Source: Meandrina meandrites (taxonomy: Eukaryota > Cnidaria > Anthozoa > Scleractinia > Meandrinidae). From it: a DNA stretch of 64,000 bases. The stretch spans positions 19,630,437 to 19,694,436 of the forward strand of contig OY855905.1 of NCBI GenBank assembly GCA_963693305.1, given 5' to 3'. This document shows, piece after piece, positions 9,572 to 21,657 of this stretch (the first letter of the stretch is position 1; each line of letters starts with the position of its first letter). A program made the position numbers and the translations under genes. The notes under the pieces were generated by a model. That model was not told the origin of the DNA. It worked only from the letters and a program-made list of their open reading frames with translations, and did not search any database.

Positions 9572-10375
9572 GAAAATACTGACATAGAGTTATTATTTTT
9601 ATTTCAGGGTGTCGGAATGATTCGCATTCTGAGTCTAATTTTAATTGTTTAGAGCCATCTTAACAGAATTCGCTGCTCAAATTTTTACATTTCCGGTAAG
9701 AAGGCCTCTACTAGTAATGTTTTACATTATATTGTAGACATGAGAGGAGGAGGTTGTAGATCAGCTACATTTTTAATCGTACTTTGAAATCTCTTTCTAG
9801 AGATCTTTGGAACTCTACCAAACTAAGGCTTGGGCCAGATTTACTGTTTGATCACGTAAAGGTTTCAATCAATAATAGCAATAAGATATCTTTATAACAG
9901 TTTGAAAACATGGTCATTTCAATAAATTCACGGGCAAAATTTAATCAATACCTGGTTTATAATCCTTTGTCGTCAAGACATTTTTTGCCTACTGTTAACA
10001 ATAGTTTAACTTGTTTTATAATAAGGTGAAAATTAACCCGGACCACAATTTTTTAAGCCAATGATATACCTCCCACTTCGTTTGTTACTCACTTCGTTTT
10101 CTTCAAAAAATCGTTTTAAGAAGGCGTGATGTAGTATTTTAATATTTATTTATCGTGATTACTTATTTATTTACTATTTATTTATTTTTTATTTATTTAC
10201 TTCACTTCAATTTAATTTTACCTGACTTACATTACCGCTTACTACTTACAATAGTACACTAAACTTGCAATACGTTCTTACCTTTCTAGTTTTACTTTTA
10301 AAACTTAATATTACCTACAATATTACGAAACAATAGGTTACAACAGTGGTGCGAAACAGAAATTAAAAAAGAAAT

Positions 10376-10485
10376 ATCCTTATGTAGCAGATTTAGCAGA
10401 TGGCGTCAAGGTGTCGATATACATAAAAAAAGGTACCAGCTGGCATTTGAACCTGATAAATGATAAGAAGCTTTCACTGCTACAG
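10376..10485. repeat. Dispersed repeat copy B (partner at 1-110)
   Basis: Same order of phrases as positions 1-110 (TCCTTATGTAGCAG through TACCAGCTGGCATTT), in the same orientation and moderately diverged. Confidence 0.7.
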
Positions 10486-10866
10486 AGGGTGGTCCACTTG
10501 TTCCCATCTTTATTATACTTATAATTATTAATCATAATTATAATTAACTTTTACCTATTTCTTTTATAACCCATATAGTCAAGTAATTTGAGGAGTCGTA
10601 ATTTTATTCACGCAGACGTACTTTAAAGCTTTTTGTTTGCAAGTAGTTTAGTATGCTTCACAACTCATTCAGTCGGTTTAATACCGAGAACACTCTTCGC
10701 CGGCCCAAAGTACCACAATCGTTCCGTTCGAGGTAGATGAGTTAAAAAATAGAACACAGGTAAAACACCCTATTAATCGGTTAAATGTTGCTTTAAAGGC
10801 GTGGATTTCAATTCATACGTTTGAATGTCTTTTTAAGGTAAAAAAATTACCTGGTGTTAGTGGAAC

Positions 10867-13800
10867 ATGGGTACGGTTGGAGATTCACAGAATCGAACCC
10901 CATTTTTGCAGCAAATTTCTTTTGGAGTTGGTCACGTGATATTCGACGTTGCCAACTTATTGTTGTCCTCATACAGACTAGTTTTCCTGATGAGAGTCGT
11001 CGGTTTGTCAGCGTCCAATGCAGGCTGGATCACACTTTACAGTCGTTTTCTTGGAGCTCTCATTATTCGACCGATGGCCGGCTACTTGTGTGACAAAGTA
11101 AATATTCCAGTTCTGTCACGCAAGCATGGAAAGAAGATGACATGGCACCTGACAGGTACCGTTTTGACACCTATCAGTATACTATTGTTTTTCGCCAATT
11201 GTTTAACCTGTAGCAGCAAGGCAAGTCAGTGGCAACTTATGGTGTACCACGTCGTAATTGGTACATGTTTGCCCGCATCTTATGTCTTCATTGAAATCGC
11301 ATACCTGTCATTGGTTCCTTTCATAGCCAAGAGTCAAAGTGAAGCTGTCAAACTTAATGCTTTGAGGTATGGATTCTGTTTTTAATTATCCATGTCATAT
11401 TTGCCATAAGGAAAAAGGGTGTCAGCCATTTCTCTAATTTTCACGTTTAAGCTGGAAATAATTACTCTTAACGAATTTCAGACTTTGGTGATCGCAACAA
11501 AATAGCTTATCTATCCTTGTATAAAGCCCCAAAACCCTAGTTTTATACCTATAATCAACAAATGTGCAAAATGGGATTAACGCCAAATTAGTACATTAAA
11601 AACAGTTTTGACAATGTTAATAATGTAGGTATGCAATTGTATTAACAGTTAGTACTTATGGTAACTGTAAACCAACCGTAAGATCAGAACATTAAGAGGC
11701 CGTTTTTGTAAGAACCACCCACTCGCAAATTCGCATTAAAAATAATTTTGCTTGAAACTCTGGCAACTGAAAGACTTTACCAAGACTAGAACTAAAACAC
11801 ACAGGTTTCTTATTTTAAATATGCTATATTAAAGCGGAATGCTATTTTTTTTTCATTTTACTCAAATGAATAACTTTCACCTGGTTCTTTGAATTCTTAG
11901 AATGGCGTTTACATTTTTCACTGGAATCGTTACCTATCTTGTAACCTGGGCAATTTTAGGACGAAATAATCAAGATCAGCTGACATCAGAAAGCTCAATG
12001 GATTTTACAGTAAGAACAAATGTAGTGTGCAGGAATTGTAATAAGGAACAAAAAAAGTCAGTATCAGGCTGTATGCTTTTAAAACAAATAAATTAACGTA
12101 CCCTCGAGCTGCAAAAAAAAAAAAAATAGAATCATGGCCATGCATAACATGGGGGATATCCACGCTGTTGATCTAGTTGCGGGATAAGGCAGACGCTAAT
12201 GACTTTCTGACATTTTTCAGGTGATGTCTCTAATTGTGATGGGAATAGGTTTGTTTTTTGCCGTGATCTTCCATGTTGGAACCAAGGAGCCCATTTATGA
12301 TGACACACCAGCGAAGAGAAGACTTTCAGTTACCATGGTAAGATACTTAGGTCTTGGGTTAGAGCATTTTCGGTTGACCATGTTGACTGAATTTGCACTG
12401 GAAAAAACACGATCCGGGTCGGCTTGGTGAATTAATGTTTCAACCGGCATCAAACTCAATACAAACGTTGGATTTGGTGGAAGTTTCCCTACAACAGAAT
12501 CTTAAATTAGACAATCCTTTCAACCAAATCAACTGAATATCTAGACTGACAACCCAATCAATCCAAATCAACCAAACCAATCCAGTTTATCTAAACAGAA
12601 CTCGACCGAGTAGTTTTACTCTGCTAAATTGTTTATAAAGCTGTTCCAGTTCCATTTCTGAATCACAGAACCATTACTGGTTGTGCTTGGGATAGAATTT
12701 TATTATAGGGATTTTATGTATATATGTAGCTTATGTAAATGCGATCAACAATTTTCCTGTAACTAGAGCAGAGCCTTATTCCATGTATTAATAACTAATT
12801 TTAAGTAGTCAATTTAAATAGTAAAGTGGATTCGGATTTGAACGACAAAAGTGGCGGATTTGGCCAAAAAATAGCACGAATCGGCCGATTTGCATACCCC
12901 TGTTCACCCCCCCCCCCCCCCCCCCCCATCATAAAGCTAGCTATAACAAAGATTGCAATGGGTAAGCCAATGTAGCGATGAGGGTCTCCCAGAGGTTTTT
13001 GGGCAACAAGGGTCACAAGAAAACACAATTTATCTTTTAGGGAACAAGAAAACATGAAACAGTTTTGGGAAGCGCTTTAAAAAAGGAGGTCAAACAACAT
13101 TGAATTAAAAGACGTAAAAACTTATTTTGCATCATTTTCCTGCACCCATATCCGGCGGTCTTTGAACTGGAGTATGGGTATGAGTTTTAAATTCACTCTG
13201 CGTTAATGGACAGTAAGCAAAATTGGCCGGAAACGGGAATCGCAGTGATCATTGACTAAACTGAATATGGCGCAAGGAAATGATAGGGTTCTCTTGCCAG
13301 TAAGTGCGCAAACTTGTCATAACAGGGAGACGAAAGCAGTAGTTTGTTAGTCATTTAAATTAGAATCGGTGTGATCGTAAGTGACAAGAAGTTACAAGAT
13401 TTTATTTTAGCCATGCCAGTCTGAAATGTTAAAATGAAGCCGAGTTAAGGTTAGCTCATGCAAAGGCTTATCTGACTCAATGTCCTAACCAATGATGTGT
13501 CCCTCAAGAACAGAATCACACATAGTCTTTATGTACTGTGTAAAGTTAGCCAACTTGTGACACCTGTTGAAGCTAATTATAGGGCGTTGAAGTTGCAGCA
13601 AAGACCAACAAACGTTAGTACATAACGTAATAGGGGGTGGTAAAAAGGCGAGCGAAATAGTAAAGCAGAGAACAAGTGCGGTAAAACTGCAGTAACAAGG
13701 TGAGGTGAAGGGGACAAAAGAATAAAGACCCCCTCTCCCTCCCCCGGAGACACTGTTTGAATACTGAATCCTCTTTTGACTGTTGAATGTTATCTTTGCC

Positions 13801-16800
13801 ATAGGAAAAAAATCCATATGGTACTCGTGGGCAATCAATGGTGTATATGGGAAATAAAACTCCGGTTACAGGTATGTACAGTCGTTTCTGGTCTGTATCA
13901 GACTTATCAAATCGGTTTGTAAAGGCAGATGAAAGACTTTTTGCTGTGTAAAACTGATAACTGTTGTGTATTTAGGTGAAAAATGATAAAAAGGGCAATA
14001 ATTCTTTAAAATGGCAGACGTTAAATCTATAACATTAAAAACCCAATCAAGGTTGATGGGTCCTCTGAACGAGATCCTAAAACCGTTATTTAGTTTTTTA
14101 GGTTTGCAACAAGGCTTAGCTAAATTTGAGTTTAATACAAGCTTTCTATAGCTTTTGCTTGAAAACGTAGCATGACAATGACTACCATATTGTCAGTTTA
14201 CAGTCATTACATGAGAAAATTCCCTCAGTGTCAAAGCATTAATTTACTTTTTTCCACGCCTCAAAAATGCTATAAGAACATTCTCAGCATTTAATTGACT
14301 TGAATTCCTTTAATAACACTTTTTGATGTTAATTTTTTCTTTCTGTAAGATGTACAAAAAAAGAAAAGAATGTGTGACCAGATCGCTGAAAGTCTGAAGA
14401 CGAGGGGAAAAAATACTGATGATCTCCAAGGCACGGAAGAGGAGAACAGCCCTGTTAGGAAAAGCGGTTTCCGAAGCCGCTTTATTAATGCACTGTTTTC
14501 TGTTGACGAAGAAAACGAAATTGTTTCCAACCAAGCTTCTGGAGAGAATGCTGCAGGGAAAGCAATTACCAAGATAGATGAAGCGTCGTTTTGCGGTGTT
14601 GACAATAAAGAATTTGACTGCAGAGAAAGGAAATCCAGACCATCGCCTCCAGATCAGATCACTGTCGCAAACACAGAGCAAGGTTTCACTGACGAGGTAG
14701 AGTCAAAGTCAACAGAAATGGATGGGAGGACTGTTTCAGGGACCTCGATGGAAAGTAAACCTTTGCTTGTTTCCACTGATCCCAAATCACCGATCCTGAC
14801 ACCAGGACCTAAGACAGTACGAGCCTGGTTCAAGGACCCTCATTTGTACAAGGTAATTTATTGTTAAATTTGAATAGACAACGATGAAGGTAAGGTCCTT
14901 TATGACGTCAGGGCCACACATTTGAAGCTGTTTCAATTTTCTGCAGATTGCCATTATCTATGCGTGTGCAAGACATCTCCAGGAACTTTCCAATTCATAT
15001 TTGCCGCTGTTTCTTACTAACACGCTCAAGTTTGAAAAGGTAACTTATTTAACTCCTTTTCGTCCGTCCGCTTACTCAATCACTTGATCGATAGATAGGT
15101 CAGCCAATCCGTCAGTCAGCCAGTCTGCGAGTCTGTCAGGTGGTGGACGTGGTGAGTCCGTCAGTCAGTCATTCCATCAATCCGTCCGTCAGTTACACAG
15201 TTACTCGGTCACTTAGTTACTTAGACAGTCAGACAGACAGACAGTCAGACAGTCAGACAGACAGACAGTCAGACAGTCAGACAGTCAGACAGACAGACAG
15301 ACAGACATACAGACCGTCAGACAGGTGGACGTTGAATTCGTCAGGTAGACAGAGAGATTTACAGACAGCTAAATTGTCAGTCGGTCATTCTTTCAATTAT
15401 ATTAATCAGTCTGTCCATCCGTCCGTCAGGCGGGCAAGCAGTCAGACAGTCATTTAAACTAACTTGATCTCTGACTAGAGCCCCACAGAAATCAAGTTTT
15501 TTTCAATCCATTCTAATCTTGTAGAACTTTATTTTAAATTTTTATCGTAAATCAAAGTTATAACGCAAAATACGGGACATTGTGCTTTATACGTTACAAT
15601 ACAACACATTTTACTAATGGTGTTAGCTTTCCATTAAATGTTTCACATAACGGTTGTTAAGTTTTGGAGGACATTGTTTTAGCTAACATAGCCAAATATA
15701 GTATTTAGCAGCTTAAGCATTTCTTTCTCAATTACTTTTCAAGACTGCAGCATTTAGAACAAACTAAGCATTCTGGCATTCCCAGACCAGATGCGCCAGC
15801 TTGTCTGTCTCCCTTTGATATGCGGTACATTTTAATCCTTCGTCTAGTTTTTGGCTTCCTGGCGTTTCGTTTGTGTTTTTCGACAAGTTCAAATTAAAAT
15901 TTATATAAACTTTTAATTTGATTGCTAAACAAGTTTGTATGCCTCACTGTTGAATTTGCTTTCCAAGCGCTTTATCAAGAACAAGCCTTTGACCTTTAGT
16001 AAAAATTTTCTCATTCAAAATTTTTTTAAAGCTATTCCGGCAAACTTGATATTTCATTTTGTCGTTCCGGTCATTTCCACAAAACGATAGTAGTAAGTCC
16101 ATTATCTTACTCGCTAGCTGTAAAGGGTGTAATATATTTTCGAATTTTTTCGTTCAAAAAAAAAAACATTCAATCATTGCATCAATCAATACTCTTCTCT
16201 CGGACACTTAAGGGGGGTCCTTCTTAACTACAGATCTAGAGCAGTTGCTAGGGAATTCCTGAAGACCAGTTTTAGTGGCAAGCCATTTTGAACCGTTTTG
16301 TGACGCTGAATGGTAAATTTTGTGGGGCAGGAAATACCTGCTTGAAATATTGACATTGCGCCTGCATAACTAGTGCCAGTCCTAAACCGCGCGTTAGAAT
16401 TTAAAATCCCTAAAACTTGGAGGAAAAAAGGAAGAGTTCTGATTTTTTTAAAGAATCGGAGATAACATAGCCTTCTTTATAATCCTACGTATGGGATTAC
16501 CGTTTACAAGAAATAAAAAAGCGCTACTGAAGAAAGTCTGAAAATACGGGTGTTTATTATGTCATAACTTTTACAATAATGCAAATTTTGTAAAACCCAT
16601 ACGAAGCATTAAGCATGTGGACATTCTTTATTTATTGGCACTGATTTTAACTTTCAGTTTTATATGCCCTTTCAGTTTTAGGGTTTTTTCTATTCTGGCC
16701 ACGCCACTTGTCAAATATGGCCGTTATTTGAAACTCTTGAAGGACTCTTCAATTGAACAAAGTTGCGAAAAAAGCTTATCCGTAGCAGGTCAAGTTTCCA

Positions 16801-19800
16801 AAATATGGCGGTTAGATACCTTCCTTAGCAACAACTTAGTAGTTAAGAAGGACCCCCCTTAATGTTTTTGTTTTCCCAAAATTTTGGACCTTTTCAATCT
16901 CCTCTCTGTCAATGTTTCTGCTTTTTTAAAAGGACGCTGTTTGTTTCAGGAATCAATTGCTTATCTGCCACTTGTAATGCTGGTCAGTGCAACGGTTTCT
17001 ACTGGAATCACGGAAAAAGTTATTGGGAAAATAGGAAGCAAGGTAAGGTATGCACTTGACCTAGTGTGGTAATATGTGTTAATTTATTTTGTTCAGCTAG
17101 ACATGTTTCGACTCCTTGACTCCCTGTGTAAAGCAGAGAAAAAATTTTGCCGGCGAGTGGGCTACATTTTAATTTACTTGAAATTTTTTAGATTTCTATT
17201 TTATAATGTTCCTTTCCTTTCCTTTCATAGTAATAATTTTGTCCTTTCATAGTAATAATTTTGTAATATAGAGAGGGTGTAGACGTACATGATATATTCA
17301 TTTGAAAGCCATATTATTACTCAAATCGTGCGAGATTCTAGTTCACACACTGTTGAAGCATTGTTGAGTACAGAATTAAATAACCGTTCGTAACAAGCAG
17401 ATTATATCACGCCAGGCTTTCATCACTCAAATGCGGTTTTACGATTTTATATCAGTTTTTACAATTCACTTAGTTCAGTTCTTGTCTTGTCTTGTCATTA
17501 AAAGATCTACCATCTGAGATTCCTCTGTTTCTGTTTTGTAAAGTTTTGATGACTTGCACAAATTATGGACTGTTTTGCATAGCAATGTGTTAATTTATGT
17601 CAGTCAAAGGCTAATACGCTACTTTTGACTACCTAAGCCAACAGAGTTGCTATGCTTTTATCAGCAACAAAGGTTATTGTGTAATTTTTGATTTATTCCC
17701 AACATCTGCATATGGAAATTTTGCTGTAACTGGTACAAATAGAAAGTAGAAGAGTTTCATTTAACTTTTGTCATTTATTTAATTATTATTTACTTTTCGA
17801 TCTTCTTGATTTTCCTTGTTACTTTTTTCCCTCTTTTTTTAAGTCGATACAAATGTACATCCAAAATTACCGCTTATTTTAAATGTAAATTTCCTCCTGT
17901 ATCTTAGATAGTCTACTTGTTTGTGTATTTAAGATTGTTTTTGCTGCCTTTTACTTTGTTAACCGTTACTTAATTATTCTGTATGTTTTTTTGAATGTCA
18001 ATAAGCAACAAAAAAAAGTAACTGGTACAAAAATGCAGTAGTACAAAGGAAATGTAGTTTGCGTCGCAGCCGAACTAAAGCCCGATATAGTCCGTTTGCG
18101 AACCAGCGACCAGAGGCTTGTTGCGCCACCCCTCCCCCCGCGTGTTACCAGGGTTTTCTATAATAGCCTCCAATTGGCTCTTGCATACGGCTGTTCTTTC
18201 GTGCCCCGTGATTGGTCGAGTGGATCTCGTGGAACCATAGTTACGCTTTCGATGAATGTCAGATACACTAAATAAACACGGCGGCGAATACATGAATACA
18301 TATACATCATGATAGCAAGGATCCTGTGCGACCTTAAATTTCTCAGTGATTTGACTTAACGGTTTCACCTCAATATGACTAATCATTTCATTTCAGTGGT
18401 CGTTCATCTTGGCTGCTCTTCTCGTGATTGGATCTTGCGTGTGGTTTTATTTTATTACCCAGTCCACCAGAGTGTTAACCTACCCGGCTGCTGCTCTGCT
18501 GGGCTTTGGATTCTCCGCCATGTTTGTTAATGCGCTTAGCTTCGCAACTGATCTTATTGGAGACAACAAAGTGAGTCTGCAGATTTGTGTAATCATGCAT
18601 TTCATTTGCATTTCATGTGACTTTTCATCTCATATTGCGTCAAATACTACGCAGTCTCGAGGCTTGTTTTCATTTTTGTTTTGAATTCGTTGTTACGTAA
18701 CACTTCAGTGGTAGCACGGACTGCAAATCATCTCAAACAACTGAAAAACGTATAGAAGCCGTATGCGTTGTGTTTTTGTTCACTTTACCTTCCACAAACG
18801 ACAGTTTTAATTTGTATCGTGTACAAACAAAAGGTTTTGTATTGTATTGTATTGTATCATGCGTTGTAGATTTGGTTCTTTTTTCTTTGTATTGAATTGT
18901 TTTTTTATATATATTTTAAATCACAATAAATGTTTTTCGTCTTAGAGCAACTCTGGCTTCGTATTTTCCTTCTTGGGCGTAATAACAAGTCTGACTGGAG
19001 GAGCCTTGGTCAGCGTCATACAGAATTTCTTTCCTGAAGAAAGGTAACTATATCTTCCTTGGTATAAGTTTGAAGTATTGTGGAAGGTTAACCAAGAACT
19101 AAACTATCCCTGTCTTCGTAAGATGTTCCACACTTAGTTCTTTCTTAGAATGAATTGTGCCCAAATTAGCCTATTGTTACCTTCTCATTTTCATAGAAAA
19201 AGCAAAAGTGTGTACAGTAGAAATAACACAAATGACACTGCACCTAATGTCAAATTAAAAAGTCTCGAGCTAATTTATTATAGGCTTATTATTTATTATT
19301 TTATATCTTTTGCAGAAATGCATCTGAGGAGTGTGAAGAGTGTGGTGAATATGTACGACTTGTGTTTTTACTCCTACCAGGCTCACTTGCTGCTGTCAGT
19401 TTGTTGATTGTGTTGATGTTCCAAGCCTCACACAAACCTTCTGAGCGGAAAGGTAAGGTAAATATTTTGTTAGAGCTAGTGTGGGCCATCGAAGTATTCG
19501 TGGAATCAAATCGACGTGCTTGATGTAAAATATTACATCTAAATTCACTTATTTTCGTCTCATTTTCCACCTGTTTGAGAACGTAAAAATATATTGCGAT
19601 TCTATGTGTGCATTAAGCCACAGAATAACTTTTAAAAATCCCTCTAGCCAACAAAGAATAAGATAGTGCTCGACTAAACGACTAAACTTGCTCACAGATA
19701 ATCGCCAAGTAGCGGTGGAATTGTTGAATTTTATTTCATTTTGACTTCACAAGAGTCAGTTCGCGATTGACTCATCATGCATCAAATTATCTTTTTCTGT

Positions 19801-20294
19801 GGGTCACTTTAAATGTAAAAATAATACAATATGGTATGCAGAGGTAATCGGTAGCCAGTAGATTAATTGAAGGGGTGGGGGATTTGGGCATTGTGGCCTT
19901 TTGTGCTGTTAAGGTGATGGCAAACGAGGGCATAATGCTGTGGACACATTGTTGCGGACACAAATGTTGCTCTGTTTGCCCACGCGCGCAACATTTGTTG
20001 CGGACACAAACGTTTTGTCCGAGACACAAAAATTGTTTCTGATTTCTTTCAGAAACATTTTGTATCCGCAATAAATGCTTGCCCGTTTGCTCGCCCAAGA
20101 AAACATCATAAGCAACAATGTGTCCGCCACAATGTGTATTCGTTTGCCACCACCTTTAGACACCACCGCCAGAAAAAAGTCAAACCAATATACTATTTTA
20201 CGTTGACGTGGACGTGTTTATTATTGCAGCTTCAAAAGCAGATGTACCAACACAAACAGATGCAACTGAAGAAAACTGTCACAGTGGAGATTGA
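10867..20294 (+). CDS. MFSD12-like: MFSD12-like major facilitator transporter, 11 coding exons, 651 aa
   Basis: Coding exons: 10867-11366, 11901-12009, 12221-12337, 13805-13871, 14350-14852, 14947-15039, 16950-17042, 18397-18570, 18946-19043, 19316-19452, 20230-20294. All introns are GT-AG and all phases agree, giving 651 codons and a TGA. The N-half has the MFS_2/GPH loop signature GYLCDK (72-77) and RKHGKK (85-90). The C-half has LQELSNSYLPLFL, then ATDLIGDNK-SNSG (544-556) and the N-glycosylatable NASEECEECGE (586-596), matching human MFSD12. That protein (~480 aa) acts in cysteine import into melanosomes and lysosomes; transfer of function to this protein is inference. Residues ~243-425, mostly exon 5, form an unusually long, Ser/Glu-rich loop between the halves. 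A 500-nt exon 1 of a paralog lies at 61544. The ATG is the first in frame, and the sequence before it resembles the paralog's 5' flank. Confidence 0.92.
12906..12927. repeat. Poly-C tract in intron 3
   Basis: An uninterrupted run of more than 20 C residues follows TGTTCACC in the third intron of the transporter gene. On the opposite strand it is a poly-G tract able to form G-quadruplexes and prone to length errors. Confidence 0.9.
15055..15455. repeat. CAGA/CAGT/CCGTC-type minisatellite in intron 6
   Basis: Dense irregular iteration of 4-bp words (CAGACAGACAGTCAGACAGT, and CCGTCCGTCAGT on the flanks) starts about 15 bp after the exon 6 donor. The open frame across it only encodes reiterated Ser/Asp/Arg/Gln and is not a gene. 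Confidence 0.9.
16212..16858. mobile_element. 647-bp MITE with TTAA target duplication in intron 6
   Basis: The terminal inverted repeat GGGGGGTCCTTCTTAACTA at the left is answered by TAGTTAAGAAGGACCCCCC at the right. TTAA flanks both ends (16208-16211 and 16859-16862). A TTAA duplication is typical of piggyBac- and Kolobok-type elements. There is no transposase inside; the small frame at 16617-16862 runs through the right terminus. It lies about 90 bp upstream of exon 7. Confidence 0.85.
19909..20157. mobile_element. ~245-bp foldback element in intron 10
   Basis: AAGGTGATGGCAAACGAGGG opens the element and CGTTTGCCACCACCTTT closes it. Inner phrases also pair (GTGGACACATTGTTGC with GCAACAATGTGTCCGCCAC). 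The interior repeats TTGCGGACACAAA. It is a miniature inverted-repeat element; the target duplication could not be fixed. Confidence 0.75.
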
Positions 20295-20519
20295 AAGAGC
20301 TCAGCCATATACGAGGATATACCTATTATTAGCAATGTCAAAATTCGGGATAGATTTTTGATACACGACAATAAGTCACATTTTCTCCCCTTTATGGCCT
20401 TCTTTATTGTTTAGAGGAAAGGGACTTCATCGTTCGTAAAAAGAGCTTGAAATTACCGACGCATAGCTAGATTACCGAGCGCGAAATTAAAAAAAAAAAC
20501 ATTTGGAAGCGATATATGT
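20295..20519. other. 3' flank of the MFSD12-like gene
   Basis: The 3' untranslated region of the transporter should begin here. No convincing AATAAA signal is visible in this short span, so the transcript end is not located. Confidence 0.4.
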
Positions 20520-20870
20520 TCCCCAGTTTTTAGTGAGTCAAATGAGTCTTTAATTCGTCATGAGTCATGAGTGAATGAGTCAAGGTGATTTTTATACAAA
20601 ATAGATTATTATCTACTGGACCATGGTTTGCCAAAATACCGATTAGCCTGAAAGTCCTCCACTTTGCTTGCGGCTAGTTCTACTCAGCTCTGGTTTGCTT
20701 GCGGTTAGTTCCACTCCAGTTTGCTTGCGGGTAGTTCCACTCCGGTTTGCCTGCGCATAGTCCCACTATGGTTTGGTTTGCTTGCGGTTAGCACTATGTT
20801 TCAAATTAATAACTCTAATAACTCATGATTTATTGCCTCATTTGACTCATAAAAACTGTAATCTAGGTAA
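20520..20870. repeat. GTTTGCTTGC / GAATGAGTCA repeat, second copy
   Basis: AGTGAGTCAAATGAGTC, GGTTTGCTTGCGGTTAGTTC and CACTCCAGTTTGCTTGCGG reiterate in the same order as in 3650-4200, so both are copies of one dispersed repeat with internal 25-30-bp iterations. Confidence 0.7.
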
Positions 20871-21173
20871 GGCGTGGAAACTTTTAAAGATCTAAAGGGA
20901 AAGGGGTGGAGAAATCTCGGACAAGATGGACGGGTTTTGTTCAATAAACCTTCGAAAACCTACGTCCACTGGCATAAAAAAGATAGGTCTAAACATTGAT
21001 CAAAGTGTGGGAGTCATGCCAACTGCAGCAGCCTCCAGAGTCAGTCTTTTAACTCCCCCGCAACTGAGTAAAAGTCATTTGTCCTTTTCAAGCAAAGTTA
21101 AATTCTTAATACAGTGTTATCAAAATACTTTAGCTAGGATTTGTACCGAATTATATCGAATTATATTGCCGCT

Positions 21174-21264
21174 TACCCTAGGTGCCAGAGGTTTTTTTTT
21201 TGAAGCCGCTATCTGTGAGCGGCGAAGGCGCGATCGTGGCTAAAACCCTCTGGCACCCAGGGTA
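21174..21264. mobile_element. 91-bp hairpin insertion, probable 9-bp duplication (7 of 9)
   Basis: TACCCTAGGTGCCAGAGG at the left pairs with CCCTCTGGCACCCAGGGTA at the right; AAGCCGCTATCTGTGAGCGG lies between. Flanks ATTGCCGCT and ATTGCCATT match at 7 of 9 positions, consistent with an older copy of the same 9-bp-duplication foldback class. Confidence 0.7.
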
Positions 21265-21657
21265 ATTGCCATTTGTTCAGCGCAATAAAATTCTAATTTA
21301 AGGGTTCTTTAAAATTGGCCCATTATCATGCTAGTCTCCCTGTAAAATTGGAACTGGATTGGTCAATTGGAAAAGATCTTGTAACTGAATATATCAAAAA
21401 GCCATTTGTTCTTTCATTACAGTTATCAGTAAGACCGGAACATCTACAAGGCACGGTCGCTCTAATCTAGGATTAATTATAAAAGTTAACCCATGTCAAT
21501 AAAGTCCTCTTCCCGAAAACTAAACTTGCGCTACTTATTCTAAATGAAGGACAGAAGGAAATTATATTAATAAATTACTAGCTATCAGCAACTTTTTTTG
21601 GTGAGTTTAGCTCCTGTAACGTTTTTCAGATGGTCAGTCACACTTTTGCTTTAGTTT

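Larger units (their letters stand above)
8362..10866. other. Intergenic region upstream of the MFSD12-like gene
   Basis: AT-rich and without a recognisable gene. It contains a GCACGTGCACGTGC palindrome near 8490, an RFX-type X-box (9558), an (ATTT)n-like tract at 10140-10205 and the second copy of the dispersed repeat that opens the window (10376-10485). The core promoter of the downstream gene is presumably in the last kilobase, but no TATA or initiator was identifiable. Confidence 0.5.

Noticed and set aside
12801..13055. Frame with a poly-Gly stretch on the minus strand
   Set aside because: Created by the poly-C tract in intron 3 of the MFSD12-like gene.
14291..14681. Minus-strand frames of 104 and 123 codons
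   Set aside because: They are antisense to exon 5 of the MFSD12-like gene, whose sense frame is fixed by splice phase.
15140..15457. 105-codon Ser/Asp/Arg-rich frame
   Set aside because: Product of the CAGA/CAGT minisatellite in intron 6.
16617..16862. 81-codon hydrophobic frame
   Set aside because: It lies inside the TTAA-flanked MITE and runs through its right terminus, so it is repeat sequence.
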